Origin: Pseudomonadota bacterium
Lineage (GTDB): Bacteria > Myxococcota_A > UBA9160 > SZUA-336
DNA length: 60,235 bases
Reading direction: 5' to 3'
NCBI GenBank assembly: GCA_003247575.1
Contig: QJZC01000056.1
Span: 1-60,235 of the forward strand
The notes under the pieces are model-generated. The model did not search any database. It was not told where the DNA came from and worked only from the letters and a program-made list of their open reading frames with translations. Both the position numbers and the translations under genes were made by a program. This document shows, piece by piece, positions 49,810 to 57,666 of the stretch. Positions within the stretch are counted from its first letter, which is position 1, and each line of letters begins with the position of its first letter.

Positions 49810-51239
49810 GTGCCCGCATTCTCGTGGTCGAAGATGAGGCTGCCATCCGGCTGGCGCTGCGCGGACTGCTGCGTAAGGACGGCTATGCGGTCGAGCTCGC
49901 AGAGTCCGCGGAAGCAGCGTTCCGGCGGCTCGAGAGCGAGACCTTCGATCTCGTGTTGACCGATCTGGCGCTGGGCCGCGGCGGCAGCGGAATGGACGTG
50001 TTGCGCGCGTCGAAGGCGCACTGCGAAGAGACGCCGGTCGTCGTCATCACCGCGCACGGCTCCGAGAAGATCGCCGTCGAGGCGATGAAGCTCGGTGCCG
50101 AGGACTACGTGCCGAAGCCATTCGACAACGACGAGCTGCGCTTGCTGCTCAAGCGCGCGCTCGAGCGCACGCAGCTCTGGCGCGAGAATCGCTGGCTGAT
50201 GGAGCGGGTCGAGCGCGACTATGGCTTCGGTAGCCTGATCGGTTCGGGTGCGGGCATGCGCGAGGTCTTCGAGACGATTCGCAAAGTTGCTGAGACCGAT
50301 CTGTCGGTGCTCGTGCTGGGAGAGAGCGGAACCGGCAAGGAGCTGGTGGCGCAGGCGCTCCATCAGTGTGGCAGCCGCAGCAGCCGTCCGTTCGTCGCGG
50401 TGAACTGCGCGGCGATCAGTGCGGAGCTGGTCGAGAGCGAGCTCTTCGGACACGAGCGCGGTGCCTTCACGGGCGCGGATGCGCGGCGGATCGGTCGCTT
50501 CGAAGCTGCGCAGGGGGGAACCATCTTCCTCGACGAGATCGGGGACATGGCGCCCGCCACGCAGGCCAAGGTGTTGCGCGTTCTACAGGAACGCTGCCTG
50601 GAGAGGGTAGGGGGACGCGAGGAGATCCAGGTCGACGTGCGGGTGATTGCCGCGACGCATCGCGATCTGGCGAAGGAGGTCGAGGCGGGGCGTTTTCGCG
50701 AGGACCTCTACTATCGACTCAAGGTCGTCGAGCTGCGCATCCCGCCGCTGCGCGAGCGCGTCGAGGATCTTCCGGCTCTGGCTCTACGCTTTTGCGAACA
50801 GCTCGCCGAGCGCCTCGAGCGTCCGCGCAAGACCCTCTCGCAGGAAGCCCTGTCTGCGCTGGCGCATCACCGCTGGCCGGGGAACGTACGCGAGCTGCGC
50901 AATGTGATCGAGCAGGCCGCGGTGCTCTCCTCGGGCGAAGTGATCGAGGCGGCGGACCTGCGCCTCGAGAGTGCCGCGTCCGCCGCGGAGCCTTCGCGCG
51001 AGCCAGGCTCCGTGTCGCGGAGTGCTGCGCCTGCGGACTCCGAGCTGTCCTTTCGCGATGCCAAGCGGCAGGCGAACGAGGCCTTCGAGCGGGACTTCCT
51101 GCTGCGCGCGCTGCACGCGCACGCGGGTAACGTGTCGCGAACGGCCGAAGCCATCGGCATGGTCCGACAGAGTCTGCAGCAGAAGATTCGCGAGCTGGGT
51201 CTGCGCGAGACGCGCAGCGATGAGTCTAGCGACGAATGA
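49806..51239 (+). CDS. NtrC-family sigma-54-dependent response regulator
   Basis: 477 residues. Receiver domain with phosphorylatable Asp53 in LVLTDLALG and a Thr/Lys pair further on (VVVITAHG, YVPKPFDN). The AAA+ domain has Walker A GESGTGKELVAQALH (about 172-186), the sigma-54 contact motif ERGAFTGAD (about 217-225) and Walker B GTIFLDEIGDMA. A Fis-type HTH forms the C-terminus (GNVSRTAEAIGMVRQSLQQK). All elements needed for RpoN activation are intact. Start GTG overlaps the kinase stop; the PspA gene follows. Cognate response regulator of the kinase. Confidence 0.95.
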   Translation: MSARILVVEDEAAIRLALRGLLRKDGYAVELAESAEAAFRRLESETFDLVLTDLALGRGGSGMDVLRASKAHCEETPVVVITAHGSEKIAVEAMKLGAEDYVPKPFDNDELRLLLKRALERTQLWRENRWLMERVERDYGFGSLIGSGAGMREVFETIRKVAETDLSVLVLGESGTGKELVAQALHQCGSRSSRPFVAVNCAAISAELVESELFGHERGAFTGADARRIGRFEAAQGGTIFLDEIGDMAPATQAKVLRVLQERCLERVGGREEIQVDVRVIAATHRDLAKEVEAGRFREDLYYRLKVVELRIPPLRERVEDLPALALRFCEQLAERLERPRKTLSQEALSALAHHRWPGNVRELRNVIEQAAVLSSGEVIEAADLRLESAASAAEPSREPGSVSRSAAPADSELSFRDAKRQANEAFERDFLLRALHAHAGNVSRTAEAIGMVRQSLQQKIRELGLRETRSDESSDE

Positions 51240-51271
51240 GGGACCGAAGGGTCCCGATGGAAGGAGAGATC

Positions 51272-52060
51272 ATGACTTGTACACACGAACGACGACGGTT
51301 TCGTAGGTTTGGCGGATTGCTCGACGGATGGTTCACGGGTTGGCTGCGCGACTGCGAGAACGCGCATCCGCGCGCGGTGTACGAGCGCGCCATCGCGGAG
51401 CGCCAGAAGCAATACCAGCAGCTGAAGCAGGGCGTCGCTGGAGTGCTCTACATGCGCAACAAGATCGAGGGTGAGCTCAAGGAGTGCTCGCGCGAGCTGT
51501 CCCTGGTCAAGCTCGATCTCGAACGCGCCATTCGCCGCGGGCTCGACGACGTCGCTCTCGACTTGATCGCGCAGAAGGAGCGTCTCGGCGAGGAGCTCGA
51601 GCGCTCCGAGAAGGAGCTCGAGCAGGTGGTCGCCGAGGTCGAGTCCTCGAAGCAGAACCTGGCGCGCTTTCGCACTGAGATCCAGGGACTCGAGCGCGAG
51701 AAGGTGCGCGCCCTGGCGAGCCTCGCGAATGCGCGGGCGCGGCGGCGCATCCAGTCGGCGCTCGCGGGCATGTCCACCGAGGCCGAGGAGGCTGCGCTCG
51801 AGAACGTGCGCGCCGAGATCGCGCGCTTGCGCTACGAGGGCCGGCTCGACCAGGAGATGGGCGACTCCGGCCTGCGCGCGCGCGTGCAGGCCTTTCGGAA
51901 CGAGGCGCGCTGCGAGGCGCACCGACGGGAGCTCGACGAGCTGAAGCAGCGGCTCGGAAGGAGTGTGAAGCCCACGGTCGGTGCGCCCGAGCCCATGCGC
52001 GAGGCGCCTCCCGAGGCGCCTCCCCAGACGGACACGCAGGGCGATCGGGCGACGCCGTAG
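51272..52060 (+). CDS. PspA/IM30-family protein
   Basis: 262 residues. Long amphipathic coiled coil typical of phage-shock protein A: AVYERAIAERQKQYQQLKQG, YMRNKIEGELKECSRELSLV, LDLIAQKERLGEELERSEKE and more. PspA binds and repairs stressed inner membranes and inhibits sigma-54 activators such as PspF. The basic N-terminal segment (TCTHERRRFRRFGG) and a Pro-rich C-terminal tail (with a 12-bp duplication) are additions. AAGGAG five bases before ATG 51272 supports this start over 51236. Downstream of a histidine kinase/NtrC pair, so it is probably controlled by them. Confidence 0.85.
   Translation: MTCTHERRRFRRFGGLLDGWFTGWLRDCENAHPRAVYERAIAERQKQYQQLKQGVAGVLYMRNKIEGELKECSRELSLVKLDLERAIRRGLDDVALDLIAQKERLGEELERSEKELEQVVAEVESSKQNLARFRTEIQGLEREKVRALASLANARARRRIQSALAGMSTEAEEAALENVRAEIARLRYEGRLDQEMGDSGLRARVQAFRNEARCEAHRRELDELKQRLGRSVKPTVGAPEPMREAPPEAPPQTDTQGDRATP
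52001..52024. repeat. 12-bp perfect in-frame duplication
   Basis: gaggcgcctccc at 52001-52012 and again at 52013-52024 in the Pro-rich tail of the PspA-like protein (EAPP twice). Confidence 0.9.
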
Positions 52061-52252
52061 GGCGCCCGCGGGGCGATTGTCTGGTGAATAGATGGCTGCA
52101 GGCCTCGCTCCGAGCGGCTAATCTGATTCGCCATGATCCCGACACCGCTGGGCTCCCCGATCGCTCGCTGGTCCCGAATGCCCGGCTTCGAGCTTGGCCT
52201 CGAGCGCGACCTGCTTCGGCCCGGCGCCCCTCTCGTGATCGACGATGCTCGC

Positions 52253-53335
52253 ATGCGCCGGGCCTCCGAGGTCCTTCGGGGCAGGGGCACGCGCGTCAAG
52301 TGGCTGACACGCATCCTCGGGATCGCTGGGTTGGCCCTCGTGCTCTCCGCATGCGCGCTCACTCCGCAACAGATCTTCGAGCGCTCGGCGCCGGCCATCG
52401 TGCGGATCGAGGCACGCAGCCAGGAGGGGGACGCACTGGGAACGGGCTTTGCGATCAGCGAGCGAAGGATCGCAACCAATCTGCACGTGATCGATGGTGC
52501 CGAAGAGGCGTTCATCCAGCTGGTTGACGGTTCTCGCTTTCGCGTGCGGCGCGTCATCGCTTACGACGAGCTGCAGGACTTGGCGATCCTCGAGACGGCG
52601 GCCCGGGGCTTCTCGCCCCTGCGCTTGGCGGAGAGCGACGAGCTCAAGCAGGGGGAGCGGATCTACGCGATCGGCAACCCGCTCGGCTTGGACTACACGA
52701 TCACCGAGGGGCTGTTCAGCGGGCGGCGCCGCTTTCGAAACGCTGGCGATCTCGAGCTGCTGCAGGTGTCCGCCGATCTGTCCGAGGGATCGAGCGGTGG
52801 ACCCCTGCTGAACGAGCGCGGCGAGGTGATCGGAATCGCGACGCGCGTGCTGCGCGATGGGGGCTATGGGCTCGGGGTTCCGGTGAGTGCGCTGCGTTGG
52901 CTCGACCGCATGCGCGGGCAATCGCAGCCCTTCGCCGAGTTCTCCGGCGAACGGCGTGAGCGTCTGCGCGAGCTCGCCTCCCAGTTCTCGGCGCCGGTCG
53001 AGCGCAAGGTTCCCCGGCATCCTCCCGAGTTCTTCGATGGCTGCAGTGCCGAAGAGATGGAGCAGGTTCGCATGTCGATCGCCGCGGCGATCGAGCGCGG
53101 CGCCCCTGTCTTCAACGCGGGCAATCCCGAGGATTGCTATCGGATCTACGAGGGCACGGCGCTCCGGCTCGCGCGTCAGCTGAGCGAAGCCTGTGGCGAC
53201 GGTCGCGAGGCGCTCGAGGTTGGCTTGGTGCGCGCGGACGGACTCGAGAACTACGGCAGCAAGGCCTGGGCGCTGCGCGATGCGTTCGACGGCTTGCTCG
53301 AGGTCATCGAGCGCAGGGTTTCCGAACCTCGCTGA
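52253..53335 (+). CDS. Trypsin-like serine protease lipoprotein (DegP/HtrA-like) with C-terminal helical domain
   Basis: 360 residues from ATG 52253. The signal peptide has lipobox LVLSAC (Cys34). The protease domain (about 42-220) has all three catalytic residues: His in TNLHVIDGA (about 79), Asp in LQDLAILE (about 108), and Ser in EGSSGGPLLN (about 181). There is no PDZ domain. The last 120 residues form a helical domain with paired cysteines (DGCSAEEMEQVRM, NPEDCYRIYEGTALRLARQL, AWALRDAFDGLLEVIERR), which I do not recognise. The frame is open upstream to 52133, but the lipobox position favours 52253. It probably degrades misfolded proteins in the periplasm. Confidence 0.85.
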   Translation: MRRASEVLRGRGTRVKWLTRILGIAGLALVLSACALTPQQIFERSAPAIVRIEARSQEGDALGTGFAISERRIATNLHVIDGAEEAFIQLVDGSRFRVRRVIAYDELQDLAILETAARGFSPLRLAESDELKQGERIYAIGNPLGLDYTITEGLFSGRRRFRNAGDLELLQVSADLSEGSSGGPLLNERGEVIGIATRVLRDGGYGLGVPVSALRWLDRMRGQSQPFAEFSGERRERLRELASQFSAPVERKVPRHPPEFFDGCSAEEMEQVRMSIAAAIERGAPVFNAGNPEDCYRIYEGTALRLARQLSEACGDGREALEVGLVRADGLENYGSKAWALRDAFDGLLEVIERRVSEPR

Positions 53336-53383
53336 GTACTCCCGAGGTGGCGGTCGGCGTCGAAGGCGCGCACCGCCGTGCGC

Positions 53384-53893
53384 TCAGCCGTCGTTGCGAC
53401 CCGACAGAGCATTGCCGGAGCCAGAGCTCGTCCCCCGGTTCGAACTCTGTGCGTCCGCAGGATCCGAGCCCAGGGTCTCCGTCGGCTCCCCGGGGCGGGG
53501 TAGGCTCTCCGGCCTGTAGGCGCGCATGCGGGTGCCGTAGTTGAGTGACATGGTGATCTCGGCGGCGCTCATGTCTCGCGGGAAGCGCACGCCGCTGATG
53601 CGCGCATTGTGGATGCTGGCCCCGTCCAGATTCGCATGGATCAGATCGAGCCCGCGCAGGTCCGCACGGCGTAGGTAAGCACCCCGCAGGTCCGCGTTCA
53701 CGAGCGGAGCCCCGCGCAGGTCCGCCAGGCGCAGCTCCGCATTCTGGAGGTCGGCAGGGTGATCTCCCGTCGCCGACTCGAACTGCTTGAACTGCCCGGT
53801 TCGCAGCAGCACGGTGAGGGCCTTCACCTCTTCGGAAGGCTCGGGCCCCGCGGGCTGCGGATTCTCGTCGTCGGCCTTTCGGGAAGAACTCAT
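53384..53893 (-). CDS. Pentapeptide-repeat protein
   Basis: 169 residues. Repeats of A(D/N)LxX occur from about 45 to 100: AELRLADLRGAPLVNADL, RGAYLRRADLRGLDLIHANL, DGASIHNARISGVRF. They build a right-handed square helix, seen in gyrase-protecting proteins and many others, with no clear function here. The flanks are disordered and rich in Ser, Asp and Glu. ATG 53893 has GGAGGG eight bases upstream, so the frame's extension to 54091 is not used. It is convergent with the protease gene (48 bp). Confidence 0.85.
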   Translation of the reverse strand: MSSSRKADDENPQPAGPEPSEEVKALTVLLRTGQFKQFESATGDHPADLQNAELRLADLRGAPLVNADLRGAYLRRADLRGLDLIHANLDGASIHNARISGVRFPRDMSAAEITMSLNYGTRMRAYRPESLPRPGEPTETLGSDPADAQSSNRGTSSGSGNALSGRNDG

Positions 53894-54187
53894 GCTGCTC
53901 GCCCTCCACTGGTAGCCCTTCTCGGCTTCACCGCGGACTGCCTTGATCCTCGCGTCCGAGGGCTCGCCGCCGTCGCGACGCCATCTGGACCAGTGTAGTC
54001 CCCCCTGTGCGCATCCGACCGCAGAGTCGAGTGGAGCGGACCCACCTCTCCAGGAGTACCCGCGCGACGAGCGACCGAGGTGAGATCCCATCCCAGCCAG
54101 TAGCGGTCTTCCGCGCCGATGCGCGCTACAATGCGCCCGCCCCGCGAGGCCGAGTCCGGAGACCGCCGGCGCCCTCGCAGCGCTCGT

Positions 54188-54272
54188 GCCGGGATGGCGG
54201 AATTGGCAGACGCGCCAGACTTAGGATCTGGTACCGCAAGGTGTAGGAGTTCGAGTCTCCTTCCCGGCACCA
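54188..54272 (+). tRNA. tRNA-Leu (anticodon UAG)
   Basis: Acceptor stem GCCGGGA (54188-54194) pairs with TCCCGGC (54262-54268), discriminator A, and CCA is encoded (54270-54272). The anticodon stem CCAGA/TCTGG frames loop CTTAGGA, giving anticodon TAG. A long variable arm (TACCGCAAGGTGTA) and a T-arm with GTTCGAGTC fit class II tRNA-Leu. It stands at the left boundary of a probable integrated element. Confidence 0.96.
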
Positions 54273-55000
54273 TGAGGGGAATCAGGTAGTTAGCACTGCC
54301 TCGAGTCCCGCGGCGTTCTGCTCTCCCCTTGTCGGGGAAGCATGGGGGAAGCACGCGCCGGCCTACCTCCAGCCGTAGACCGCGAGCTAGGAAATTCGCG
54401 CTCAAGCGGCTCGCCCTCGGTAACCACGGGTCTGCGGAGTACGCTCCGCGCAGTAGGCTGAAGCCGAGCCGGCCCCGGCGGTCAGTTCTGCAGCCTAGAG
54501 GGTGAGCGCGCCTGTATTGATCCCAGAGCCACTGGGCATCACGCCTGGTCTCCATGCCAGTCCTCCTTTTGTCCTGGGGGTCTGCTCTTGCGCGGCTGCC
54601 CGTGTGAACCGTTTGTACTACCCCCGGCGAGCTGTTCGAACGGGAAGCGGCATCTGGGCGGGTGTCCTCGAGTGGAATTTAGTTAACTACTCAAAAGTGT
54701 GTCGTGCGATGGTTAACTTATCGGCGGAAGTGCTCGAGATCTATGGCGGAGAGATGCACTAGATTCGGCCTCTGTATCGGGCCTTTTCGTGCTTAATCTG
54801 GAACTTCTCGTTTCCTACTCCGTGTCCTACTCCCAAACACTCGCTCAGCTAGGGCCACTGCATACCACTCGCTAGCCGGTTTTCTTCAATCTTATGCACG
54901 AGGCTGGCGGGGACCGCCCGAGGTGTATCAGTTTCTCCCACGGGCGCTAAAGTCCGCTCGGCTACGCTGGATCAGCGCCATGGGAGGTGAGAACGAACCA
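54273..55000. other. Non-coding segment after tRNA-Leu, probable integration zone
   Basis: About 730 bp without a convincing gene. The first 350 bp are GC-rich; 54670-54900 is clearly lower in G+C, with direct repeats such as tcctactcc at 54812-54820 and again at 54824-54832. GGAGG at 54983-54987 precedes the excisionase gene. No integrase or attachment repeat of the tRNA 3' end was found inside the window. Confidence 0.45.
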
Positions 55001-55225
55001 ATGGATACTCGGAAAAGTGTCACGGAGCAGGTCGTTGCTGATCGAACCGGTCTAGCTGTTCGCACGCTTCAGAAGCTCCGGAGGGTAGGCGGTGGCCCTG
55101 AGTTCATGAAGCTGGGTCGGGCCGTTCGATACGACCTGGGTGCCGTCGAGCGGTGGATGAATGAGCGTCGTCGTCGCTCAACCTCGGATGTGGGGCCGAA
55201 CAGAGGATCTGTGACGCCACAATGA
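55001..55225 (+). CDS. Excisionase/AlpA-like helix-turn-helix protein
   Basis: 74 residues. MerR-like winged-helix pattern TGLAVRTLQKLRRVGGGPEF then KLGRAVRYDLGAVERWMNER matches the HTH_17/excisionase family common on prophages and islands. It probably binds element DNA to control excision or early genes. The spacing of GGAGG before ATG 55001 is long (13 nt); an ATG at 54980 is possible. Its stop overlaps the next ORF as ATGA. Confidence 0.8.
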   Translation: MDTRKSVTEQVVADRTGLAVRTLQKLRRVGGGPEFMKLGRAVRYDLGAVERWMNERRRRSTSDVGPNRGSVTPQ

Positions 55226-55323
55226 AATCGGACGCAGAACTGGTCCTCGGGCCGGACGAGCTTGCGAAGACCGTCGGCCTCGTCAGTAGCGACGAGGGGT
55301 TGTTACTAGCGCAGAACGATTAA
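55222..55323 (+). CDS. Small ORF (33 aa) coupled to the excisionase gene
   Basis: ATG 55222 overlaps the excisionase stop in ATGA and runs to TAA 55321-55323. It encodes an acidic peptide (MKSDAELVLGPDELAKTVGL then VSSDEGLLLAQND). The overlap suggests it is translated, but there is no recognised domain. Too short for general gene finders to call with confidence. Confidence 0.45.
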   Translation: MKSDAELVLGPDELAKTVGLVSSDEGLLLAQND

Positions 55324-55324
55324 A

Positions 55325-55355
55325 GCGGGCGCGCTCTCGGTAGGAGCACGCCCGC
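55325..55355. other. Hairpin between the small ORF and the helicase gene
   Basis: GCGGGCG (55325-55331) pairs with CGCCCGC (55349-55355), and inside them GCTC with GAGC gives a further stem. There is no T-run. It stands immediately before the helicase ribosome binding site, so it could control the read-through or translation of that gene. Confidence 0.5.
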
Positions 55356-55370
55356 CATGGAGAAGTAAAC

Positions 55371-56882
55371 TTGAGCAATCGAAATGTCGGTGATGTTCCG
55401 CGCGGACGCAAGTTTCGCGATCCCGGAGGACAGATTCCGCCCATTCAAGCGGATCATGATCTCGAGAGAGCTGTACTCGGTGCACTGCTGATCGATGGCG
55501 AGGGAATCAAGAGAATCGCCGACGAGGTCGTTCCCAGCGCATTTCACCTCCCAAGGCACCGGATGGTTTACGAAGCGATGTTGCGGTTGAATAGGAGCGG
55601 CCGTTCAATCGATCTTCTATCTTTGAAGCACGATCTCGAACCGCAGAATCTGCTAGATCAGATAGGCGGCCTGCCGTTCATTGCTGAGCTCATTGAGCAG
55701 CCAACTGCTGCTTATCTGGATACGCACGTTCAGATCCTGATGGAGCTGCATCGCAGACGACAAATGATCCGATCTACGGAGGATGCGTTGTCAGCGGCTG
55801 AACGCGGGGAAGGCTCTGCTGCGATCGCATCAGAGCTCACGCAGACTCTTGATCGCGTGGTGGCGCGGGTGAGTGGGTCTGGCCAGCCCATTCTTCTGGC
55901 GGCGGCGGATGTTGCTCCAGAGTCCGTCGAGCCTCTTTGGGCGCCCTATATCCTCCGTGGAAAGTTTCATCTCCTCGAGGGTGACCCTGGACTGGGCAAG
56001 ACCCAGTTGGCGCTAGCGATCTGCGCAGCGGTCACGCGTGGGTGCGAGTTGCCTGGGGCTGTGCTTGGGCGCGCCGAGAATGTTCTCTACATGACCGGCG
56101 AGGATGGGATTGGCGATACACTTCGGCCTCGGCTCGAGGCGCTGGGCGCCGATCTGGATCGAGCGATCTTTCTCGAGGGAAAAAGCGATAGCAGAGGCCG
56201 ATCTGAGCCGGTCTCGCTCTCTGATTTGGAACCGATCGAACGTGCGTTCCAGCAGGTGGAGCCGGCGTTGCTAGTGATCGATCCGCTGCAAGCGTTCCTC
56301 GGTGCTGGAGTCGACATGCACCGGGCGAACGAGGTGAGGCCGGTCTTGCATCAGCTGGGTCGCCTTGCGCAGCGATATGGCTGCGCCATCATCGCGGTGA
56401 GGCACCTGAGAAAGGCCGTAGCAGACCGCGCCGTTCATCGGGGGCTCGGGAGTGTAGATATCGCCGCCTACGCTCGCTCGATACTCGTGGTTGGTGAGGA
56501 CCCGTCAGACCCGAAGCGAAGAATCGTCGCTCACGCAAAGCAGAATCTCGATTGTAAGGGCCAGGCATTGGGCTTTCGAATCTCCAACTCCGGGGTTCTG
56601 GAATGGGATGGGGAGTCATCCCTGACCGCGGACGATCTCCTCGCCCCCCGGAAACAGCCGCGGGAGCCCCAACACCAGAGAGGAACGGAGTGGCTCGTCG
56701 AAAGGCTACTCCGCGGTCCTACCGCCGTGACGGAGTTGAAGCAGGACGCCGCAGCTGAGGGGATATCTTGGAGGACGCTGGAGCGAGCGAAGGCAGATCT
56801 CGGCGCACTCTCGCTGAAGACCGCTATGACGGGCGGCTGGTGCTGGGCACTCCCCGAAGACCGCCAAGCTCCACCCATATGA
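55371..56882 (+). CDS. DnaB-N / RepA-type replicative helicase-like ATPase
   Basis: 503 residues. The N-terminal part (about 20-140) is the DnaB N-terminal domain (DLERAVLGALLIDGEGIKRI, FHLPRHRMVYEAMLRLNRSG). The ATPase (about 180-400) is AAA_25/RepA type: Walker A GDPGLGKTQLALAI (about 204-217), then NVLYMTGEDGIGDTLRPRLE and LLVIDPLQAFLG (Walker B). The C-terminus has a winged-helix-like segment (VTELKQDAAAEGISWRTLER). It probably unwinds DNA for replication of the element. Begins at a TTG with GGAGA eight bases upstream. Base composition is lower in G+C than the core genes. Confidence 0.82.
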   Translation: MSNRNVGDVPRGRKFRDPGGQIPPIQADHDLERAVLGALLIDGEGIKRIADEVVPSAFHLPRHRMVYEAMLRLNRSGRSIDLLSLKHDLEPQNLLDQIGGLPFIAELIEQPTAAYLDTHVQILMELHRRRQMIRSTEDALSAAERGEGSAAIASELTQTLDRVVARVSGSGQPILLAAADVAPESVEPLWAPYILRGKFHLLEGDPGLGKTQLALAICAAVTRGCELPGAVLGRAENVLYMTGEDGIGDTLRPRLEALGADLDRAIFLEGKSDSRGRSEPVSLSDLEPIERAFQQVEPALLVIDPLQAFLGAGVDMHRANEVRPVLHQLGRLAQRYGCAIIAVRHLRKAVADRAVHRGLGSVDIAAYARSILVVGEDPSDPKRRIVAHAKQNLDCKGQALGFRISNSGVLEWDGESSLTADDLLAPRKQPREPQHQRGTEWLVERLLRGPTAVTELKQDAAAEGISWRTLERAKADLGALSLKTAMTGGWCWALPEDRQAPPI

Positions 56883-56960
56883 ACAAATGGCGGCCTTCGT
56901 CCTGAAACGTCCGCCCTGTCCCTTTGAGGCGCTCGGGGCTAGAACATTGGCGGTCTTCGG
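56854..56960. repeat. 14-bp inverted repeat around the helicase 3' end
   Basis: ccgaagaccgccaa at 56854-56867 (within the helicase gene) and ttggcggtcttcgg at 56947-56960 are exact reverse complements 79 bp apart. They may form a hairpin in the transcript or mark an old inversion or terminator. Confidence 0.7.
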
Positions 56961-57053
56961 TGGGCGGCTCCAGGCACGCGAGTCCCTCTCGAGTGAGCCA
57001 GACCTCACGCATGGACCGGGAGCCTCCGTGTGGTGTGATCAGCTGGACTGCGC

Positions 57054-57461
57054 TCAGTAGGCTTCGCGGTCCCACTGCGCCGTAATTGGTGGGAGGAGCT
57101 CGTTCAGCTGATATTGTCGTTCGCGGGAATCTCGGGCGTCCGATATCCGCATGGACAGGTCTAGGGCAACCTTGGCTGCCGATATTCGAGCTGCCGGCGG
57201 CGCTGCCTGATCCACAAGAATTTCACCGAGAGTTTTGACCGCTTGGACGCAGAGTGAAGTCAGCGCGCCGCTGACTTGGACTAGGACTTCGTGCTGCGTT
57301 GAAGTCATCGCTCGCTGAAACTCCGCTTGCTGGCGCCAGCGCGCCAGCGTGCGCGTGGTGACGCCGCCCGCCGCCGCTGCGGCTTGTAGACTACCGCCCG
57401 TCGCTAGAACCTGGACGCTTCGAAGCTGCTGTTTGCTGAGCATGTCCTGCACGGCAGACAT
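57054..57461 (-). CDS. Phage-type helix-turn-helix protein
   Basis: 135 residues. An N-terminal HTH (MLSKQQLRSVQVLATGGSLQ, AAAAAGGVTTRTLARWRQQA) is followed by helices (AQWDREAY at the end). This pattern occurs in small terminase-like or phBC6A51-type HTH proteins of phages and islands. It is convergent with the helicase gene and has no visible SD. Role unknown; repressor or packaging-related. Confidence 0.65.
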   Translation of the reverse strand: MSAVQDMLSKQQLRSVQVLATGGSLQAAAAAGGVTTRTLARWRQQAEFQRAMTSTQHEVLVQVSGALTSLCVQAVKTLGEILVDQAAPPAARISAAKVALDLSMRISDARDSRERQYQLNELLPPITAQWDREAY

Positions 57462-57666
57462 TTTCGGACAGGTTGCGCGCTCGCGCAGGTCCCTCTGCTG
57501 CGGGCTTGCGGTAGTGGGTGCGGCCCCAGGCGTGTGCGCTGGAACACGCCCCGGTCCCTGGGGAAGCCTTTCGCTGCGACCTGGCTGGGTTCCTGGCAGG
57601 GTTTCTCCCTCGCAAAAGGCTAAATTGTCCGTTATTTATCCTTATGAGAAGGAGAAAAGCAAGGGC

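Noticed and set aside
54375..54470. Possible integrase N-terminus (KFALKRLALGNHG) after the tRNA
   Set aside because: Only a short match to the general integrase pattern, no further homology in any frame, so I do not call a degraded integrase.
53890..54555. A 221-residue minus-strand frame across the tRNA-Leu gene
   Set aside because: It contains GRRLELLHLAVPDPKSG, the known artefact of translating the opposite strand of tRNA-Leu; no gene is supported.
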